64,000 nt of DNA from Takakia lepidozioides (taxonomy: Eukaryota; Streptophyta; Takakiopsida; Takakiales; Takakiaceae). Made by a program: the position numbers and the translations under genes. Every line of letters begins with the position of its first letter. Within the stretch, counting starts at the first letter, position 1. Below, in pieces: positions 49,017-60,879 of this stretch. The notes under the pieces were generated by a model that made no database searches, was not told where the DNA came from, and worked only from the letters and a program-made list of their open reading frames with translations. The stretch spans positions 49,122,042 to 49,186,041 of the forward strand of contig CM060734.1 in the NCBI GenBank assembly GCA_030704615.1. Reading direction: 5' to 3'.

Positions 49017-51380
49017 GTAAACTTTGCAGTAGGAATCTCAAACCATGTTGTCTAGACTGTAAGGTGGTATCCTGTCATTGATTTGAATTCCAAATCTGAT
49101 AATTGGGTAATTCCTTCAGAACGAACCATCTGCGTAATCACCTGAATTGTGCATTATATGTTACATCTGTCATAGATGCAGTGATTGCTGAATGCAGCAG
49201 TTCTGCTCAGATAAGAATCTCTGATTCATTACCAAAAACATCCTGAATTAGCACTGCCTGTACCCACCAAGCCTCGTCACAGGAGTGGAAACCCAAGTAC
49301 CTTGTGATGGCACATTAAAAGAGTTCGAACTAGCCTGGCAACTAGAATCTCGTCAGCGATGATAAAGACAGCTAAGGAACATTAACAAACCCATTTTCAT
49401 ACCTGCCTTCATTTATCTCTTCCCTAGTTGCTCATACATTCCACAGATATTGCTGTATCATAAGAAGCAGTAAATTCATCAACAGGTGGGCAGCCATGAG
49501 AAACCAAGCAGCACGTAAGAGGTTTAATCTCTCACCCACACACTCCACGACCACAAAGTATCCGCATGCTTAAATCCAGTCCAGGGATCCCAAAAACCGA
49601 GACAAGTATGGGCGGAGAATGTCTCGAAAAATCCATAGTACTATGAAAAAAAAATCCTTCATAGTCAATGATTTCTCTATTGACGAAGATACATTGTGGC
49701 ACATAAACTGTAACTCTAGAACCAGTATGATGCTCATTCGTTACATGCCCCCTCGTTCTTTTCTAGATTCACCGCTAAAACCCTAAAATCAAGTCATGTC
49801 AATCAAAAAGTTGGGCGGTGCATCCGTTCACATTTCACTATCACCAACGAGAATCTTCTAACCCCAAACTATGTCACCTTTCAAGATACTCAAAAAGTGG
49901 AGGGGGGGGGGGGGGGGGGGAGGGGAGGGGAGGGGGGAGAGTGCTTCCACCTCTTTGATGGTGGTCCTCAGAGACCAACCCTTTCCAAACGCCAGGGATG
50001 GAGAAAAACCAATTTTCAACGCGCTGGAGTATGCTGCAACTACTGCCATTGCTAGGCCTGAAGGTAAGGGGTTCGGAAGCAATAGGAGGGGGCCGGAAGT
50101 CCTGTGCACAGATTTGTTGACTCTGGAAAATTCAAGCAGTGACAGTCATATTAGAGGAAATTGAAGGAAGAGTGACGGAGAGAGAGAGAGAGAAAAGCAT
50201 TGAGCCACTCCAATGTTCAGAGGGGGAAGAGCTACTATGGATGAAAGAGGCGGGCAAGGGGATGAGCATTGTGCACTGAAGGATGAAAGTTTGAAAGATG
50301 AATACGATCACAGAGAATTAGGAAGCTGTAAAAATCTTGTCAGCCAGAGGTTCAGATATTAACAGAAGCAGAAGCAGGTTTCGAATTTCTGACTGCAAAT
50401 GCAGGCTGGGTTGGGTTGCGGCTATGGAAGGAGCGGGCTCAGAACTCTAGCAGAAGCTGTTGAACCCTCACCAAGAAAGCAATCTCCATCAATGCATAAA
50501 CCGAAAGACTGCATAGATAGAGCATGGCATCCATGCCAATAAGGAGTTAGATTCTTAAGGCTTCATTGACATGACTTTTGGGCTTTGAGACTGTGTATCT
50601 CAGTTCTGGGTTGATGGTTTGTAAGAATTGTGGCTCTCACATAAGCAGCTTTGTGCTAGGAACACACTATGGTCCATAGTGCTAACAAGAACAAACAAAC
50701 TTGGGGGGATTCACTGTTGATGTGGGAGCAAGATTTGATTTAAAAAACAAACCTGCCCTCACATCTGAGCAGCTTTGTGCCAGAGATTGTCGGAGTATGC
50801 ACACAAGATTAGATAAAAAACTTGATTGGAAACAGCTCCTGTACAAGAGAGAAAGAACTCATACTTACATTCCACCCAGGATTCAGACCAAAGCTTGTTT
50901 CCAATTCCTGAACTGAAAGCCTTAAAAGATGCTTTCAAACAGGCCTTTTTGTCACCTATCTGCCTATGTGACCAGAGGACCCCTTTCCGTTGTCATCCCA
51001 GCCACAGTTAAGAGCATCGATGCTTGAAAATAGTCTCCACAATTGCTAACAAATCCCTTTCTACAAAGGTGCACATATTTGAACATATGTGTCTTGCACA
51101 ACTACTGCATGTCACTTTTAAATTTGTACAATCTCTAGCCGCCACAATGGCGTATTGCTAACACTTTTCAAAGAAATTCATGCCTCTGTCTCCCAACTCT
51201 TGATTTCTGTGCCTCAATGTGTGCCTTGACTAGTAAACCAGCATATCAGAGCAAAAAGAACCTCAATAACATAAAATTCTCCATCTTACAAGAGCAGGCA
51301 GTAGACATCTGTCATCAAAGGCTCAAAAGGGATGGCCTTTCCAAATGCACAGGATTTCTGAAGATGGGGTGTGCAAAAGC
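49017..51380. other. Mostly non-coding; possible transit-peptide exon at 50049-49985 (-)
   Basis: On minus, ATG at 50049 opens MAVVAAYSSALKIGFSPSLA, with the composition of a chloroplast transit peptide, then a GT near 49980. It could be the first exon of the protein at 48351-49016 or a chance frame. Next to it is a G-run of about 20 bases (49903-49922) followed by GGGGAGGGGAGGGG. A GA microsatellite is at 50178-50193. The right part is the alpha/beta hydrolase 3' side. Confidence 0.35.
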
Positions 51381-52357
51381 CTACATTGAGGCCCGGGTCC
51401 TTGCTTTACTTTGCACAAACTCCACAACAAGGTTTGCAAGCTGACTTTGGTGCAACGTGTAATTGTGATCAGCCCCCTCCACAATTCGAAGGCTGTGGGT
51501 GGGAATTCTTTTGTCAAACTCATGAGCATCTTCTGCCGGCACAGTTTCATCGACTGAGCCATGGACTGTTAAAACCTGACAGTGCTTGGGAATGGCCAAA
51601 GACGCAGTATGCATGTCTGTGCTCAATCTCTCTTGCATACTCTGTTTGGTGACGCTATACTCGATGTTTCCAGCTCTATCCCTCACGTATAGGATCCCAT
51701 CCTCTTCCAGTTTTCGAAGCGCTTTCTTCCCACCCAGTCGAGCATTGATGCCTGCAGAGAGTGGCCGTAGATAAGGACATACCCAAAGACCTCACAAGGA
51801 CAACTGGAACACAATCACTGCTCATTTGTCAGCAAGACACGGATCCCTAACTATCATAAGATCAGGAATTGGCAATGATTACCTCTCTCCAGCGCAAAGC
51901 GCGCGCTGATGTTGACGATGGTAGGAACATCCCCGTACTTGGATGCATACAGCAACACAGCGTTTCCTCCTTTACTGTGGCCGATAAGCGATACAACACG
52001 CCAGCCAAGAGAGGTCCAGTAGCTGACAACTGCCCTAAGGTCCTCGGCCTCCCTCCAGTAATTTCCGTATGCAAACCCGCCTTCGCTCTCGCCATTGCCA
52101 GAGAAATCAAAACGGAAGGTGCTGATTCCTACTTCCATAAGCGCCTTTGAGATACTGCCCAGAGTATTGAGTTCCTTCGAAGAGCGGAAGCCATGGCAGA
52201 GGATGCAAAGCTCTTTGGATCCATCCTCGTTCAAAACTCCCACTAGTTTCAGGCCCACGCCATTCTCAATGACAACCCTCTTGTTTGAATTGTCCCTGGA
52301 GGGATCAGCCGCATCTATAACAGCTACAGAGGGTTGGTTCGAAGCGGGATCAGACAT
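51381..52357 (-). CDS. Alpha/beta hydrolase (serine esterase/lipase-like), complete, 281 aa
   Basis: Two exons, 52357-51883 and 51751-51381, join in phase across a GT-AG intron (ALERG|INARLGGKK) and give 281 residues. The fold signature is clear: CILCHGF after the second strand (oxyanion-hole region), FRFDFSGNGES, and nucleophile elbow GHSKGG with Ser128. Asp226 (VHGSVDETVP) and His254 (GADHNYTLH) complete the triad. This matches the serine-aminopeptidase-like/hydrolase_4 branch found in plants as small cytosolic esterases; the substrate cannot be told. No targeting peptide is evident. The start codon is only about 75 bases downstream of the 3' end of an R2-like retroelement on the same strand, so the native promoter may be displaced. 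Confidence 0.92.
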
Positions 52358-52429
52358 CGTTGGCCACTGGAATCTTTCTCTTCTTATCTAGGAACCATCC
52401 TCAACAATACTGGCTCACATGATGAAACC

Positions 52430-55400
52430 CTGTAAGACTTTATTTACAACATGTACAATGGGTGAACGAGTATATGATCTGAAGTTCCAAAAAGGAGGGG
52501 GGGGGGAAAACAAGAAACAAGAGAAGAAAACAAAAAGCTATAGTAAGCTACTCAGCTAGAGAAAAAAACAAAAGCTATAGTAAGCTACTCAACCAGCGAC
52601 GAAAACAAAAGCTATAGTAAACTACTCAAGCAGAGCGACCCTCCCAACCAACAGCCTGGAGGAGATCAGGCAAGGAGATAGGCAAAGTGTCATGTAGAGG
52701 CGGAAGACGAGATAACGCGGAGCTAGCCACATCAGCCCGATGCAAAATAGAGATGGCTTGTGCTCTCTGCAAAGCAACTGAAACACGTTGTCGATAGTAG
52801 GCGACAAGGACGGAGGCATGTCGGATGCCAGTGGACCTCCTCTTGGCCGCAGGAAATCGTCGAAGTGTCGGTGCAATGAGCCAAATATTTCGACCGCCAA
52901 TGGAAGAAATGTGTCGGTGGGGTAACGATCACTATAGTCGCGCTCCTTGGCCTGGGCTGCTACAGTGGCTGCCGTGCCTGGTGTGGTAGCTGCGCGAGAT
53001 AGCAGATCCGCTCGAGTGGGGTCGGCGAGAACGACATCTGCTAAGGTACGCAAACCATCTCTAGATAGGACAATGTCAACACGGCGACGTGTAGAGTAGG
53101 ACGTGAGCGTGGGTCGTAGATGAGGTTGCTCACGCAGTACATGATACCCTGCCTCCCAAGCGATAGATGCCACCGCATCGCGAACCATATCAAGAGACGC
53201 AGTGCGCTCACCACCACATGAACAGCGGAGGAGATGGATGGCAAGGTCATCGATGGGCTGAAGACAGACGCAGCGTTGAAGGCCCAATGCCGAAAGATGA
53301 GGCAAACCGAGTCGAAGGCGGAGCGCAGTAGTGAAAATAGGGGATGAGAGGCGAAAATGTGCGATAGTGGGTCGTGCTGTCAACCATGCCCCTGCTCCGG
53401 GTCCTGCGCATGATAGAAGTCGGGCTCGATGCAACTCAAAAGAAGCACTTAAGAACATGCCGGAAAAGGAATGACGGTGCACGCGCTCGGAAATGGACTC
53501 CTGAAGATGGTCGAGGCCTTGAGCAACCAACTGCTCAAATGGTGGTAGACATGCTCGCGCCGGTGCCGGAAGAAGATCTCGTGCAGAGCGGAGATGCTGC
53601 TGGAAGGGTAAAATGCCACTGTCGACATATGCAACGGCGTCCATAAGGATGGGACGATGGTCACAGAGAAATCGTGAAGCGAGGGCTGGCGCCACCAATG
53701 CCCAACTATCGAGGAAAGCTGACGGGGCGGTAGTGACAGTGGACAAAAGACCCACACCACCGAAAGAGACGGGCAAGGTAGCTTGTTGTCGTGGCAAAAG
53801 ACCCTGAGCACCCTCCAGAGCTCCTGGTCCTAACAATATCCCGAAGATAGTCATCATGGTAGTATCAAACCCAGATAAGAGGTGTAGGAAATCTGGGCTG
53901 GGTGGAACAGTGCGCAAGAGATATGAGGGACGCTGAAGGAAACATTTGGTCAAGATTCCATATGCTACTTGTACATCTCCGAGCCTAGGAAGGAGATCGG
54001 CGTGGGTGGCATCCTGGTGGAGTACATCTTCCAAGAAGGACGTTGTGAACTGGGTGGTGCCAAAAGGGACTCCCAGGATTCTGATGCCATTGGGCAGAGC
54101 AATGAAGTGAGCAAGGAGGACAAAATCTGCAGGGAGACTGGACGGAGACCACACCGCACATTTGCGAGGTTGCACTGAAAGGCCCACGGCAAAAAGTTGG
54201 GCGACAAAATGATAGTAAGCTGAAAGTACATGTGAGGCAGGGCCTACAATGTGTGTGTCGTCTACCACCGACGGAAAAAGACAAGATGAGTGAACTTGTG
54301 CAGAAGCCGTGAGGGTGCGGACATGAGCCATGGCAAACAAAGGTCCTCCTAAAGGGTCGCCTTGGCGGGTCCCAACCTCGGACTGAATGATGGAGCACTC
54401 ACCTAGGCAAGAATGATGACTGTAGTATAGGGGAGTGGTGGATGCATAGAATAATCGAACAAACGGAATGAGCTGGTGGAAATCTCCTCCGACTGAACGG
54501 AACTCCTGAAAGATAGCCGCTCGTGACACAGTGTTGAAAGCGTTGGTGACGTCGACCTGGAGAACCACCCAATCCGGATGAAGATCAAGAGCTGCACGAA
54601 TTCCCTAAACCACCGCCTCGCAACCGCCTGGAGTGGCGACCCCGAGCTGGTGCGGAAAGAGGTGTCTGGAGAAGGCATCTCGAAACTGAAGACAAAGTGA
54701 GCGGTTGACAAGGCGGTAAAGAACCTCTCCAACTGCGATAGGGCGGATGCCAGTACTTGAGGGTTTGCTCATAGCCAACAATCTGGAGGCCCTAAGGAGA
54801 CGGGCCACTGGGGCAGGGATACGGCCAGCAGCAATAAAGGAGCAAATCTGAAATAGCTGAGAGAAGCCACTAGCAGAGTCATGTGGAGAGAAACAGTCGC
54901 GTAAGTGCTCATACAGGAGACCGGAATGACCTGCCGCTGCAAGATGGGAACTGCGCGTGAAAGCCTGAGTGAAAACCTCCCGATCTAGCTTGAGATCCTG
55001 GTCTGGCTCGAAGTCCTCAACAAAAAGCGGCAAAATATTCTGAGCTGATGGGTGAAGGGCTTCGAGGGCAGTGACAGTATCCGGTGATGGAGGCGCTGGT
55101 GAGGAAGGTGCTAAAGCCTTGGCCGCGCGTGAGTACTCGCCAACGCGGCCTAACATGAGACTATGACGAAGTCGTCTGTGGGCCGATGAGGGTGGCTGCG
55201 TGGAGGAAGCGGGAGGGGCGCATGTCGCAAGGGCTAGTGCCTGTAATTGATGCTCATCTTGCAGACTCTCCCAATCTCCAGATAAAAAACGGCGAAGATG
55301 GATGCGTGTCTCTCTGTGCCCTGACTGACCGCCACGAGGAGGCAAAACCAAACACCACTGAGGAAATAACAAGAAAAGATACCATGCTGGTATATCATCA

Positions 55401-56125
55401 GGATCACGAGCCAGCCTGTCTAAGGGTAGATGGAGTGCTAGTTGGACCTCATGACGTAGTGCCATCGGAATTCTTGTATAAAGACGAGGCCTTGGCAGTC
55501 CTAGCTAAAATGCGCCTAGAACATCTAGCGCTGAAAGCCAATGCCAAGCAGAGGCAGGAGGTGGCGCGTGCAAGACACTGGGCTGAAATGGAGAAGTACC
55601 ATTTGTGTAGGACTGATGAAGAGTCGCACACGTGCGCTGGTGTCGCGCAAGCCCTCTGATGCGCGCAAAAAGACGACCACAAGCTAGGCATGGGGTATGG
55701 TCTGATGGGAGAGACGCCTGCTGTTGGGGTAAGAGTGATGGGGTCGGTAATGCAGGCTGCACAACTGGAGAAGAAGGCACGTGGAGAGGCTCATGACCAA
55801 GAGGAGTTAGCTGCCTTGAAACCGCTGTCGAGAATGGGATGCCTAGAGGAGAAGTGACTGGCGTGGGACCTCGAACCCTACCTGAGAGGCGCAGCGGGGG
55901 AGGGCTCAACAGACACTGTGAGAGTTCTTCGGTCGGTGGGGCGCCAATGGAAGAACCTGGAATCAGCGGTGGAGAAGACCGTTGTGAAGATGACGACTGA
56001 TGTCTGGAGCTTGGACTCTGGTGCGCATCAAGAACATGTGAGCTAGGGGTAGGGGTACATTGGCGTTGGGGTCTTCCAAGAGGAGCAAGTCTTCCAGTAG
56101 GAGCAGTTGCGGCTGTGTTCAGCAC
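52430..56125 (-). mobile_element. R2-like (RLE-type) non-LTR retrotransposon, nearly full length, two in-frame UAGs
   Basis: One frame spans 56125-52622 (1168 codons). The only breaks are UAG at codon 207 (55507-55505) and UAG at codon 507 (54607-54605); no frameshift is seen. Order of parts: a Pro/Ser-rich N-terminus; a CxxC-x12-H-x3-C finger (CLACGRLF...RHQRTC); a linker with W/GDWESL; RT motifs including QVDVTNAFNTV (motif A, near 54553), RQGDPLGGPLF (motif B) and VVDDTHIVG (catalytic DD near 54262); a Cys/His knuckle (CVCLQP...HLLRC, about 53.27-53.22 kb); and a PD-(D/E)XK-type nuclease region (RVDIVL, LADVVLADP, then AKERDY and FLPLAVEIFG, about 53.09-52.85 kb). This order is that of R2-group elements with a restriction-like endonuclease. 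The 3' UTR carries a 37-bp tandem repeat and an AATAAA near 52440. No poly(A) tail or target duplication was found, and the 5' end is undefined. Confidence 0.8.
52536..52628. repeat. 37-bp tandem repeat at the retroelement 3' end
   Basis: The word AGCTATAGTAA starts at 52536, 52573 and 52610, so the period is 37 bp. The repeat begins at the stop codon of the retroelement frame and continues into its 3' UTR. Such 3' repeats are common in non-LTR elements. Confidence 0.9.
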
Positions 56126-57513
56126 CTCTCGTTGCTCTGGGGAGCGAACTGCCAGGGATGGTGGAGTAGGCAGTAAAGGGGTTGTGGTGAGGGCTGGAGT
56201 TGGCTGCCTGTACGGCGTCGGGGCTGAACAAGCTGGGGGACGAGCCGATCGAGGCCGCCTTGAAAATCTCAGTCATGTAAGAGATGCGGAGGGTAACATG
56301 AAAAAAAATGCGCTCAATCAAGGCCACCGCTCTCCCTTGCCGTTTTTGTTAGCCAGTCATGCCAACGACATTTAGCCAACCATAGTTGGTAGAGCAAAGT
56401 TGGACACACCTATATTCAGACTAGATGTATGCTCTTCCGAGATGGAGATCAAATCTGTTGTTGGGAAACCAATCCATGGTGACAAGTCTTGTATATGGCG
56501 TATAGCATTTCAAGCTTGGTTCAAATTTGAGTACCCATGTGGGTGTTATGAAAGTCTTACAGTTCCTGTGTGCGCAAGATCTATCTACTGAACACAGCAA
56601 GAATCCGCAGAGAAAAACGCTTACAGGCCATGGATAGCCCCCAGATATAGTGACATTGGAGCCACACCTGATTCCTTCCAGAAAGACAGTTACACCTCAT
56701 AAAATAAGCTCCGATGAATCTCCCAGTGACATAGTGGCTGTCATAGTGTGTACTTGCTCAGCTTAAGAGAGCTACTTATGTGCACGCTGCTACAAGAAGA
56801 TTGCAAGTGAAGGAAGGAGGGCAGGAAGGAGGGCATCCTTCTTCAAGACAGGTTTTGCAACTGATAATAGCCTTGACAACACAGGGAATCCTCTACCCTA
56901 GATCAACCCATTATTCTATCTAGGATATTATCTGACATGGGAGTAAACAGTATCATGACAGGTAGTGGTTCAAACCGTGACTGTATTTCCGAGACCTCTC
57001 ATGTTGCTATCAATCAAAGGTCAAACTTCATTCTAATGGTGCCCTTCAAGTCTCCACATAGGGAAAACAACAGGATCCTTCAGAGATCAACAGCTACCTA
57101 GTCCATTCCAGCTTTGATCTTGCTGGTTGGTAACCCCCCTTCCAATCTATCCTTCTTTCTGCCTAAACTAAACCTGAGATATTGCTTCTATCTATCAGAA
57201 AAGTCCCCAAGCCCAAGTAAAATTCGTTTGACAAATACCCACTGCACATGAACTGAGGCTTTCAACTGGGACCCCTTTGTGCAGACTCTGATGTCACCGA
57301 TGATATTGCACAATTTCCATTGTAAATTGGCTCCTCTAGGCCTCGCCACACACCCGGGAGTGCAAGGGCTTATGGGAAATACTAGGTTACTGAAAGATAG
57401 CATCACACTATTGCAGGCACATCATTTCCATTGTCACCCTTCACCTGTAGCATTCAAAGCATGTTGCCTCTGTCTAGAGTTTCAACATAGAAGTAAGTAA
57501 ATGGGAAGGTAAG
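56126..57513. other. Intergenic, retroelement 5' side and TrxZ 3' side
   Basis: The retroelement leader probably occupies 56.13 to about 56.4 kb. Beyond it I see no gene. A 72-codon minus frame at 57.19-57.41 kb has no known motif. Confidence 0.4.
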
Positions 57514-58818
57514 CTATAGCTCTTTTTCAATAATATCACGAATGACGTGTGATGGGAGCAAGCCCTCTGTGCGAATAGCAAGCTTCTCAACGTCCTGACT
57601 CACAAACACCATGGTTGGTAGGCCACGAATCTGCAAAAAAGGTCATGTCACATCACTTTGCAGCAAATTTCTCCCTCCCACGTATTTCTGGATGTGCTGA
57701 ACACAAATAGACATAGGGATGAGATAGGAAGAACATTACAAACACAGAGGAGTGATCATCAGAAGAAACAGAAAGGGAAGAGGCAAACCTCCATTTGGGT
57801 GGCAAGCTCGTGCTCCTCATCCGTATCGATTTTGAGAAAGCGTACCCTACTGCCATATTCAATTGCTAGCTGCAGCAGCAGTCCACAAAATTGCCACATT
57901 TATTAGGTGGAAAACGCCACTAGTCTCCTGGCAAGTTTCTCCAATTGTGCCGTGTTCCAAAGGAAAGTATATATATAATTCATAGAATGAGTGCATCAAT
58001 CTAGCCCCCTTCCAACCCCAATGTTGGCCCATCATCAGCCTGTGAAGGAATGCAGCATCGCAGCCAGCCAAGTGGTTCCCTATGAACAACAGCATCACCA
58101 AAGCAGCAAAACAGCAAAATGATGCCAACCAGTACTGCCCCATGTTCCAACAACGCCAAGCATTCAAACAGCCGGAGAGTCTACTTGCTGGATGCCCGAA
58201 GGGTGACGATGAAAACGCAAAACCACACACCTTCTCAAGTTCTTGAGCCAATAGAATGCAGGGGCCGCACCATGTTGCATAAAAATCCACCACCATGGGA
58301 GACGGACGGTCACCAGCCAAAATCTCGTCGAGTTCCCGTGCTGTCACCTTCTGCTGCTTCCCCACCAGCCACCGCAAACCACTCTTAAAGTCTACACACA
58401 TACTTGCCACCACGTGACCACAATCCCTACTACCACCAAAAAGGAAACACAAAGACAATGCTCTTGTCAGAACAGCCGCACAACAGTGGTCAAACCCACA
58501 TTGCAAACGAGCATCACAAGCCTCATATAAACACCCGATCACCATCCCAGCTGAATGAAAAAATGGGAAGCATACCACCAGAGCAGCCCGTGCAGAGGAA
58601 GCGGACGTCCTTTTATCCGAGACTGCAATGCAAGCCAATCTTCTGACAGCAATTCCCCTAAAACTCGAGCGCGGCACAACACGCACTGCGTCCCCCCCAC
58701 TTCGCTGCCACACTCCATCTCTCCTGCCCCAAGTGTCGGCTCTCTGCATCACCTCTCCATCCGCCACTCTCGCTGAGGGAGCACGGCAGGAAGCACCAGC
58801 GAAGGACAGAGCGGCCAT
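57514..58818 (-). CDS. CITRX: Plastid thioredoxin TrxZ/CITRX, complete, 197 aa
   Basis: Exons are 58818-58576, 58383-58231, 57869-57789 and 57630-57514, all phase 0 with GT-AG, giving 197 residues. Residues 1 to about 80 are Ala/Ser/Arg-rich, a chloroplast transit peptide. The thioredoxin fold carries VVDFYATWCGPC, with redox cysteines C120 and C123, then LLAQELEK, RFLKIDTDEEHELATQM, and the cis-Pro loop IRGLPTMVFV. The tail AIRTEGLLPSHVIRDII is typical of the CITRX/TrxZ group and separates it from m, f and x types. In angiosperms TrxZ is an essential subunit of the plastid-encoded RNA polymerase complex, and the same role is inferred here. An ATG at 58818 is preferred over upstream non-ATG starts. 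The gene is divergent from the exon at 59186. Confidence 0.93.
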
Positions 58819-59185
58819 GCCCGTCAATCCTTCCGAGCTTCCCTCCCTCCCAACTCTGCTTCACAAATTTGCAATCCCTTCACTCCAAAACTCTGAGCTT
58901 CGGTATGCTTACGTGAGTGAGCACGAGAGCAAGATTCCGAATATTCTTTAGCGAAACGGTAAATTGGAAACTCAAAAACTGCCCGTTTGCTTGTTTTGGA
59001 AGGTCCTCAATTTTCCTGCAGGTTCACCATTCTCTGAGAAATGTCGCCGGATCAGAGGAAGCTGTGTGGTTTCACCTTCCAGAGCTTTTTGTTAGATTGT
59101 GGGTGATTGGAGTGATAACTCGGGAAAGGACTGGAGGATTGGTCTGGAAGCGTGTCAAGTAATCAGAATCTCTGGTCGCACAACC
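58819..59185. promoter_or_regulatory. Shared divergent promoter region (TrxZ and OEP61-like exon)
   Basis: 367 bases separate two opposite start codons (58818 on minus and 59186 on plus). No TATA box stands out. Both predicted products act at plastids, so a bidirectional promoter is plausible. Confidence 0.45.
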
Positions 59186-59251
59186 ATGTTTGGATCGATG
59201 ATGGATCCTGACATGATGAGGATTGCTCGGGAGCAGATGAGGCAGCAGCAG
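59186..59251 (+). CDS. First coding exon resembling OEP61 (plastid outer-envelope TPR receptor)
   Basis: The 22 codons read MFGSMMDPDMMRIAREQMRQ then QQ, followed by a GT donor. This closely resembles the N-terminus of plant OEP61/TPR7 (Met-rich MF.GMMDPEM.R.A.EQM), a TPR-containing chaperone receptor at the chloroplast outer envelope and ER. No later exon (TPR repeats, C-terminal anchor) was found in the following 4.7 kb of plus strand. Either the next intron is very long and contains the PPR pseudogene and a copia fragment, or the gene is truncated. The identification rests on one short exon. Confidence 0.4.
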
Positions 59252-60879
59252 GTGTGTTCTTTGTTCTTTCCCCTCAACTGTACGTGTAGAGAGGGATGTG
59301 CACACGATATGATTGTATGTGACAACAGATGTCGAACGTTTTTGTTCTACAAGATGGGATGTTGCCTTACAAGAACTTTGGAAGTCAGAATCAAGTGTAC
59401 ACCCCTAGAAGCGCTGCTGAATGCATGCAGTTTGCAGTCGTCTTACAGTTGGGGATACCAGATCAGAGAGAGAGAGAGAGAGATAGGGTTTGTCTTGTCA
59501 CGACAAGAAAGGATCTGTCTAGATCAGAAAGTTTTTTTTTTTTTTAAACCAAGCCTTGCATTGCAAGGCACCATCACCCTTCTCCTAAACCCTTCAAAAC
59601 CCCCCACCTTTCTTCACAGCAACAGACATCATACTGAACAATATTCGGATTCACTGTACTGTCACACTGGGATTTCCAGAAAAAGCCGAAATTCGTGCTT
59701 TTTAGCATGTCAATGACGTCTAAGTCAGCCTTAACCTTTACTTAAGCAAACCAGTGTCTAAGTATAGAGATGAAACCAAGTCTTCCATCATAGCCCAAAA
59801 GGGTGTACTTCCATGTCTTGAACAAAGCACACACAGAATTCAAAATGAAACCACTCAGCTGGGCTGTAGACTGAGATTGATCCAAGTCAAGACAGGTCTT
59901 CAGAGCCTTCTGGTAACAGATCCCAAGGGCAGATTACTTCCGTAAAATACTTCCCTCAAGGAAACCTGAGGCTGGCGTCAAACGCTGTGCCGTTCTTCTT
60001 AGGCAGTGGCTGCCTCATGCGATAGGTGATTTCCATCATCTATCCAGTCTACTCTGTAGCAACTTACACATACAGCTTAGGACCCTCACCTGCACCCGTC
60101 CCAAAAACCACCACATCCAACAGAATGTGTGTTAGGATGCGCGAGGTGAGTAGCAGGTCTTCACGCTTGCTATCACTGTCCAACATTTCTAAGCAAGTGA
60201 AAGATTGCAAGAGTAATAGGAAGGTGTGATATTGCACAGAACCTTGAAAGTTTGAGGCAGACCAGTCTGTGACGCAGCACATATCCGTTCACCAAACAAG
60301 AAGTAATTGCAAAGCACAGGTAAGGGCTAAGTGTAACTTCCTATTCGTGTCAACAACTGAGCCAAAGCATCCCTATAACTGCATAGGAAGCTCGACCAGC
60401 ATAATGAAGGCTAGGCTGCGCTTAAATCTTGCTAGCCGTAGCCTTGTTGAAAACTCTTGAAGGCAGCTCGGTGAGCTGTGCACCCGACACTGTTTCAGGT
60501 AGCAGCTTAAATTGCAGGGTTAGGGTTCTGAAACCCTAAATTGTAACCAGCACATGGGCAATAAATCCCACAAGGCCCTAGGCCAGGGAATGAATTTTGC
60601 AACAACTGTCTACTTGTCAATTTCAGGACAAACATAGGAAAAATCACTTTATCCCACCTGAAATATTCTGCCCAAGATCAGAGAGAGAGAGAGAGACGTA
60701 GTTACTCTGAGGAGAACGCAGCTTAGGGCTTCAACTGATTCGACTGAGGGGAGACGAGGGGCGCAGAGACTAGTATGACAGCTTCCTGCATTTAGTGTGG
60801 GAATTATATCATCCACACTGCTCTCTGTCTGGAGCCGTAGAGTTGAGTCACTGTACCTTCTTTCATAATTGTCACTCAA
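59252..60879. other. Possible long intron or intergenic DNA
   Basis: GA microsatellites lie at 59467-59482 and 60679-60693, and a T-run at 59531-59544. A 73-codon frame directly after an acceptor-like CAG at 59328 ends in the T-run and does not resemble OEP61. Nothing else was recognised. Confidence 0.4.

Noticed and set aside
54605-55507. Reassigned UAG codon in this genome
   Set aside because: UAG is the normal stop of the TrxZ, hydrolase, inhibitor and 35-kb genes in the same window, so a global reassignment is excluded.
55186-55659. 157-codon plus-strand frame over the retroelement
   Set aside because: Antisense shadow of the GC-rich retroelement frame, with no domain of its own.
59328-59547. 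Second exon of the OEP61-like gene (frame starting after CAG at 59328)
   Set aside because: The frame does not resemble OEP61 and runs through a GA microsatellite into a T-run stop.
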